This document shows, piece by piece, positions 59,494-64,000 of a stretch of 64,000 bases of DNA. Numbering within the stretch: position 1 is the first letter of the stretch; each line of letters starts with the position of its first letter. The stretch comes from Daucus carota subsp. sativus (lineage: Eukaryota; Streptophyta; Magnoliopsida; Apiales; Apiaceae). The stretch lies in the NCBI RefSeq assembly GCF_001625215.2, contig NC_030386.2, forward strand, positions 36,459,296 through 36,523,295, in the 5' to 3' direction. Below the pieces are notes generated by a model. That model was not told the DNA's origin, searched no databases, and worked only from the letters and a program-made list of their open reading frames with translations. Made by a program: the position numbers and the translations under genes.

Positions 59494-61008
59494 AACTAGT
59501 TGATTATTGTTAATTCTTGTTCTTGCTGCTTGTATTGTTCTGTTATGTTAAAATTGTAAGCAAAAAGAAGTCTGGAAGTACAGAACTGGAGGTTTAAGCT
59601 TCTTTCAGTATTTATATTGCAGCTTCTTTTCCCATTCCTACCTGGAAACACAAAATTGATCTACTTCCTCTTTCTGTGTGTATTTATTGGTCAAGCTTCA
59701 CAAGAATTGATGGAGCCAATTAATCTTCAAATTTTTATACTTAAAAGGTAATTAGGCCCTGGGCCTGTATACACTTTGTTTAGTTGCGGAACTGAATGTC
59801 TTGAATTGAAATAAAATTGAGATTTAACAATTCGAAACCCAAATCTAACAGTATTTTGGATATCTAAATATATCATTTGATCTCAAATGAAATACAAGGT
59901 CCAAATATAAGTTTGATCGAAACATATTTGCTATGCTAATTTTGACGCTTATTTTAGTCTAATTATTTTAAAATCTATAAATTTAATTGATATAAGTATT
60001 AACTTTATGATATGAGTAATGTATAAATTTGTAACTTTGCCGTATAAATTTATAATAATTATTTTTCACTCTTCTATATACGGACAACAATATTTAACTT
60101 TTCTACTCTTCACTTACCAAACATAGTCTATCACTCATAATCTTTTCTTCCCACAAAATATATATTTTTTTTCTATCAAAAGATGTTTTTATGTAAATTC
60201 TTTTTGTTTGGAATTAAGTTTTTATAATATCCTAAATTTTATTTAATGAACATATCTTTTATTTAAAAAATATTTTTATCACTTAGTTTAATTATTATAA
60301 TTTAACATTATTTAGTCAAACAAAATTAAAAGTACAAAATATTATTTTATTACAAATATAATATGATAAAACAAAATGAATCCTAGAAGTCGGATTACTA
60401 GTATCGAAATTAAAAGTTAGGCCACTTTATTCATCGACCTACTTTGGGATGAGATCACAGCTAATGGGACTCAGAGAAAATGGAAAATGGGGTGTAGCAC
60501 CCAAAATTGCACTGATGAGTCAATAATATACACCTCCACGTATATGAATAGTGTTGAGAAACGTGATTATTTTTGGCTTTATATAGTCCCGAATCCCAAC
60601 GTTGTGTCGCACCGCCTCAGGTTTCTCTCTCTCCCTCTTCGTTCATTTTCAACTTCTTGAAATTTTTTCAATTTCATGCAAGTAGCAAGTGGGTGTTTAG
60701 TATATTGTGATTGCATTGCACTTTGCCCTCTTTCTGCTGATTTGTCTCGACACAGGTTTGATTTTGGCTACCCAGCAATTTATCTTTGTTATTTTCTTCT
60801 AAGCATTGCTTCTTGATTATGAACAACTTGTCTCTCTTACACACACGCACTGTGAAAAACCATCTTGTTCTTGTTGGGTATCACTTGGGTTTTTTGATTT
60901 TTAGATTCTATGTTGTTGTAGCCACCGTAAATGTTTCTGACAGCATCTTATAAATTGTAGCGTTGTGGTCTGTTCTGGCTTAGCTTTGAAACAATTATCT
61001 GATACTTA

Positions 61009-61305
61009 TGTTGTGTTTGGTTAGGGAGAATGGAAGGGAATGAGTATAATTACTTGAAACTAATAGAGATAGGAGGGAAGATTTGAAAAAAATCAAGTGA
61101 GTGCAAAATTGGTATGATGAGATTCGAGAAGAAATTGGGGGTAGGAGAGAATGGAGCTTTACATCTCAAATTGAAGGTTTGATCTCTGGCACATGATGTA
61201 AGGAATGGAATGGTGGAAGGAATGGAATTTCTTAATAATTGCCCATAACATAGTTCATTTTTCGTTCCATTCCTTACGGAATCTTCACCCCAACGAAAAA
61301 CAACA
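61009..61305. mobile_element. Tourist-like (PIF/Harbinger) MITE, TTA duplication
   Basis: The left end is TGTTGTGTTTGGTTAGGGAG, and the right end in reverse complement is TGTTGTTTTTCGTTGGGGTG. TTA direct repeats flank it (61006-61008 and 61306-61308). The interior repeats GGAATGGAA motifs. Length 297 bp. Confidence 0.8.
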
Positions 61306-61669
61306 TTAGAGTTTTTTTATCTGATAATTTGTTTACATTTAAGCTATTATCTTTTTGGACATGTCAATATCTCAGTTGATAATGTATTGTGTATACATTA
61401 TATTTGTATACCAATAATATTTGAAGTTACATGTGACTAGAGTAATGTTGTTTTTTGTTGAGATAAGTAACTGAAACAACTAAAAGTGCCCTTGTCAATG
61501 GACAAGTTGGATTGAAGGTTTGAAGTTTTTAATTAATAGACCAATAGACCAACCGACTTAATTATGAGCTGTAACTTGCAAGTGAATTTGACCGACTCAT
61601 AAATGTTGGACAAACAGCTTACTAAAAGAGGCCCTAATCTCATGCTAAGGAGGGTATCTGATGCTCTTA

Positions 61670-61937
61670 GGCCATGTTTGTTTGGCCATGTTTGTTTTGG
61701 TGGATTATGATCCCTGGACACTGACCTTGTTTTCTCTAAATTTGAAGGATTTTAGTCCCATGAAATTAAATTTCAATCATCTTTTTGATTCATTTCATAT
61801 TATAATACCTTCTCTCACAAGACATTATAATCCCATAGAAATGAGCTAGAAAGATGATCAAAATATGAATTATGGGATTATAATGCATTGTATTTATTAC
61901 AATCCGTGGATTACATTCCCTCAAAACAAACATGAAC
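61670..61937. mobile_element. Second Tourist-like MITE, TTA duplication
   Basis: The left end is GGCCATGTTTGTTTGGCCAT with an internal duplication of GGCCATGTTTGTTT. The right end in reverse complement is GTTCATGTTTGTTTTGAGGG. TTA flanks both sides (61667-61669 and 61938-61940). Length 268 bp. Its ends differ from the neighbouring 61009 element, so it is a different subfamily. Confidence 0.7.
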
Positions 61938-62935
61938 TTACTATGAATTATTTTAGTATCATCTTGTAATGATATAGGTTTTTTCTTACTATTTATGAGA
62001 ATCATTCACAATAGCACATGAGTTCCTTTAGGTCCCTCTACAAGTGGTAATATATTGAATTGATCAAGTAGAAAGATGATAAGTTTGCTGAGTTATTTGA
62101 TGTGCCCATTTAGTAATTTATGGTATTGATATACAATGATGGTACCAATGCTTGGTTGGTACTTCTCAATACCTTTCACCATTTCTGTTTTTTTCCTTGG
62201 ACATAAAAGAACTTTGTCTTCTTCTGCTTCTTATTAAATGTATTATATTGTTTGTGATTATGTGAACCCTTGTGAAAACATTAAGTTATTATATAAAATA
62301 TTATATTCTTGGCAGTTTGATCCCATGGGTCTCTGGTGGCCGAATTTGGTAGCTATATATTAGTGTGTTTTTTCCATAGTAAAGTTATTGTACATACCGG
62401 TCAAGCTGGAGCAATGATGTATCTGTTAGGCCATGTAGATTGTGATTACTTTTGCATGGAGTCCTGGCCTTTAATCACTTGGGGATGTTTGATTTAGCTT
62501 CTATCTTGCTATTCTTGTTATGTAGAAAACTCATCATATGTGGTGTTGAAAACAAAGTGTCTTTACAACTTAGTAAAAAAGAAAGTGTCTGTACATTATG
62601 TGGTCGATTAATATCTTGCAGCTGCATAATATATTCGCTGATTTTTTATTAAATACTTCTAGGTATGGAGGCTCTAGCTGCACGAATAACTCAAATGACT
62701 TTGTTTGTTTGTATGTTATTACAATAGCAATGACTCTTGCACCACCTTATTTTTTATGTATCAAGTGATTTGTTTTCACTTAATATAACAATGACTCTTG
62801 TACCCGCTTATCTCTTATGTATCAATTGATTAGTTTTCATTAGTTTGACTTCTTGCATCAGGGAACTTGACAATCTTGTTATACTTAACTTTTCAGTTAG
62901 CTTCTTGGTATTGCATTTTAAATGTTTCCAGCATA

Positions 62936-63911
62936 ATGGGCTGCTTTTCCTCGAAGAAAACAAAATACACCCCCGGTTATGAGGAGCCAACTGTTCTTGC
63001 ATCTGAAACATCCTGTGAGTAGTCCCTTAATTTCTGAAGTATATGTTATTTATGCTCTTTTTTAAATTACTGCATCAGTAGGGAATTAAATTCTGTTTAA
63101 GCACAAAGTTCTAGTGTCTTACTTAGTGATGCACGGATATTTCGTTCCTTGGAACCATAGGCTAATATTGGGTCAATGAGCTCTAATCAGTCTACCACAG
63201 AGATCAGGCTCTGAGCCTCTGACAGTCCGACCTATAATTTCTGATGAATATGTGAGATGTAAACTTGCAGTTAAAAATCACTAAATTGTCCTTGTTCTCT
63301 TTCAATTAAAGAACCTAGAAGATGCAGATAGGTCATTAAGATTGGTTTTTGCAGAGTGTGTTTCTACGATCAAAGTATTGTTATTAAATAAGGTACCCTG
63401 TCTATGCAGTTTCAGTGAGTGAAGTTGAGGCCTTGTATGAGCTATTCAAAAAACTAAGCAGGTCGATTATTGATGATGGACTTATACACAAGGTACTTCC
63501 ATCCAATTTAAGATAAAGCTTGAAGTCATATCTCGGGCATAAATACATATACATGTTTTGAATTTTGATATGTTTATAAAATTAGTTCATGATATATATT
63601 ATTTTTAACATTTGAAATAATATCGTCTTGGCTATAGGAAGAGTTTCAGTTTGCTCTTTTCAGGAACAGAAACAAGAAAAATCTCTTCGTCGACAGGGTA
63701 TGTTATGCACAAGTATACTCATTAGTTTTATGTCTTCTTTTTCGTGCTCATTAAAGTATTTATCAAACAGTAATATTACTGAGGTAGTTTTCTGTTATGC
63801 AGATTTTCGACTTGTTTGATATAAAACGCAATGGAGTTGTAGATTTTGGGGAGTTTGTTAGGTCATTGAGCATATTTCATCCAGATGCCCCAGTATCTGA
63901 GAAAATTGCTT
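62936..63911 (+). CDS. CBL: Calcineurin B-like (CBL) calcium sensor, 5' part (gene runs off the window)
   Basis: Four exons are visible: 62936-63014, 63410-63492, 63638-63697 and 63803-63911. Their lengths, 79, 83, 60 and 109 nt, match the conserved plant CBL exon pattern. The protein starts MGCFSSKK, with Gly2 for N-myristoylation and Cys3 for palmitoylation, as in CBL1/CBL9 plasma-membrane sensors. The first EF-hand region ([20 protein letters not shown]) and the second ([20 protein letters not shown]) follow, ending SEKIAC. CBL proteins bind Ca2+ and recruit CIPK kinases to membranes in stress and ion-transport signalling. The C-terminal half with EF-hands 3 and 4 lies beyond 64000. Assignment to the CBL1/CBL9 subgroup is likely, based on the N-terminus. 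Confidence 0.92.
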
Positions 63912-64000
63912 GTAAGATAGGCTTCTTTGGACATGACTACTACTTTAATGTTGACTCTACCCTAAAAATAATGGTTTGCTTGATTTATTCCTAATTCATT

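Larger units (their letters stand above)
59494..62935. other. Intergenic and CBL 5' UTR/promoter region
   Basis: SINAT 3' UTR, then AT-rich sequence. Two Tourist-like MITEs are inserted (61009-61305 and 61670-61937, listed separately). A CT-rich stretch at about 60625-60645 could be the start of the CBL 5' UTR, with an intron before the ATG at 62936; that is inference. Confidence 0.4.

Overview
This is a 64 kb piece of AT-rich plant nuclear DNA. Its genes are intron-rich, its splice sites are GT..AG, and its families are flowering-plant ones (RKD, IQD, SINAT, TAP46, phytolongin, CBL, ABIL). It looks like a eudicot; I cannot name the species from sequence alone. Gene models were built by hand by joining exons at GT/AG sites with matching codon phase. 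Every complete model sums to a multiple of three.

Layout. 1-3,024 (+): 3' half of an alpha/beta-hydrolase gene, with a small Helitron-like insert in an intron. 6,199-9,406 (-): ABIL-type subunit of the WAVE/SCAR complex. 10.8-12.5 kb: a cluster of three short inverted-repeat elements around a (TA)n tract. 13,149-14,555 (+) and 34,677-36,122 (+): two RKD (RWP-RK) transcription factor genes, a tandem duplication with conserved promoters. Between them lie about 18 kb of Helitron-type DNA.

The inter-RKD block is the most interesting part. It holds, in order, a Rep/helicase gene with HUH and two-tyrosine motifs plus a Pif1-like helicase (15,867-22,090), a short RPA1-like gene (22,629-23,797), an antiparallel intact four-B3-domain gene (24,559-26,809), and two further RPA1-like genes (28,675-31,010 and 31,391-33,438). 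It ends at 33,648 in a Helitron 3' terminus: a GC hairpin followed by CTAG and then T. The Rep/helicase gene and the third RPA gene each carry one in-frame stop in otherwise open exons, so the element is probably recently inactivated, or it includes a captured cassette. The 5' end was not found.

36.7-64 kb is ordinary gene space: a WEEAPGKPR-motif protein gene (-), a LINE RNase H remnant, TAP46 (+), a phytolongin (-), an IQ67-domain gene (-), a SINAT RING E3 ligase (+) and the 5' half of a CBL calcium sensor (+, cut by the window end). Between them sit well-bounded non-autonomous elements: a 613-bp Mutator-like MITE with a 10-bp target duplication, a 991-bp hAT-like element full of CGGTCCGG motifs with a perfect 8-bp duplication, and two Tourist-like MITEs with TTA duplications. 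No RNA genes, CRISPR arrays or prokaryotic features were seen.
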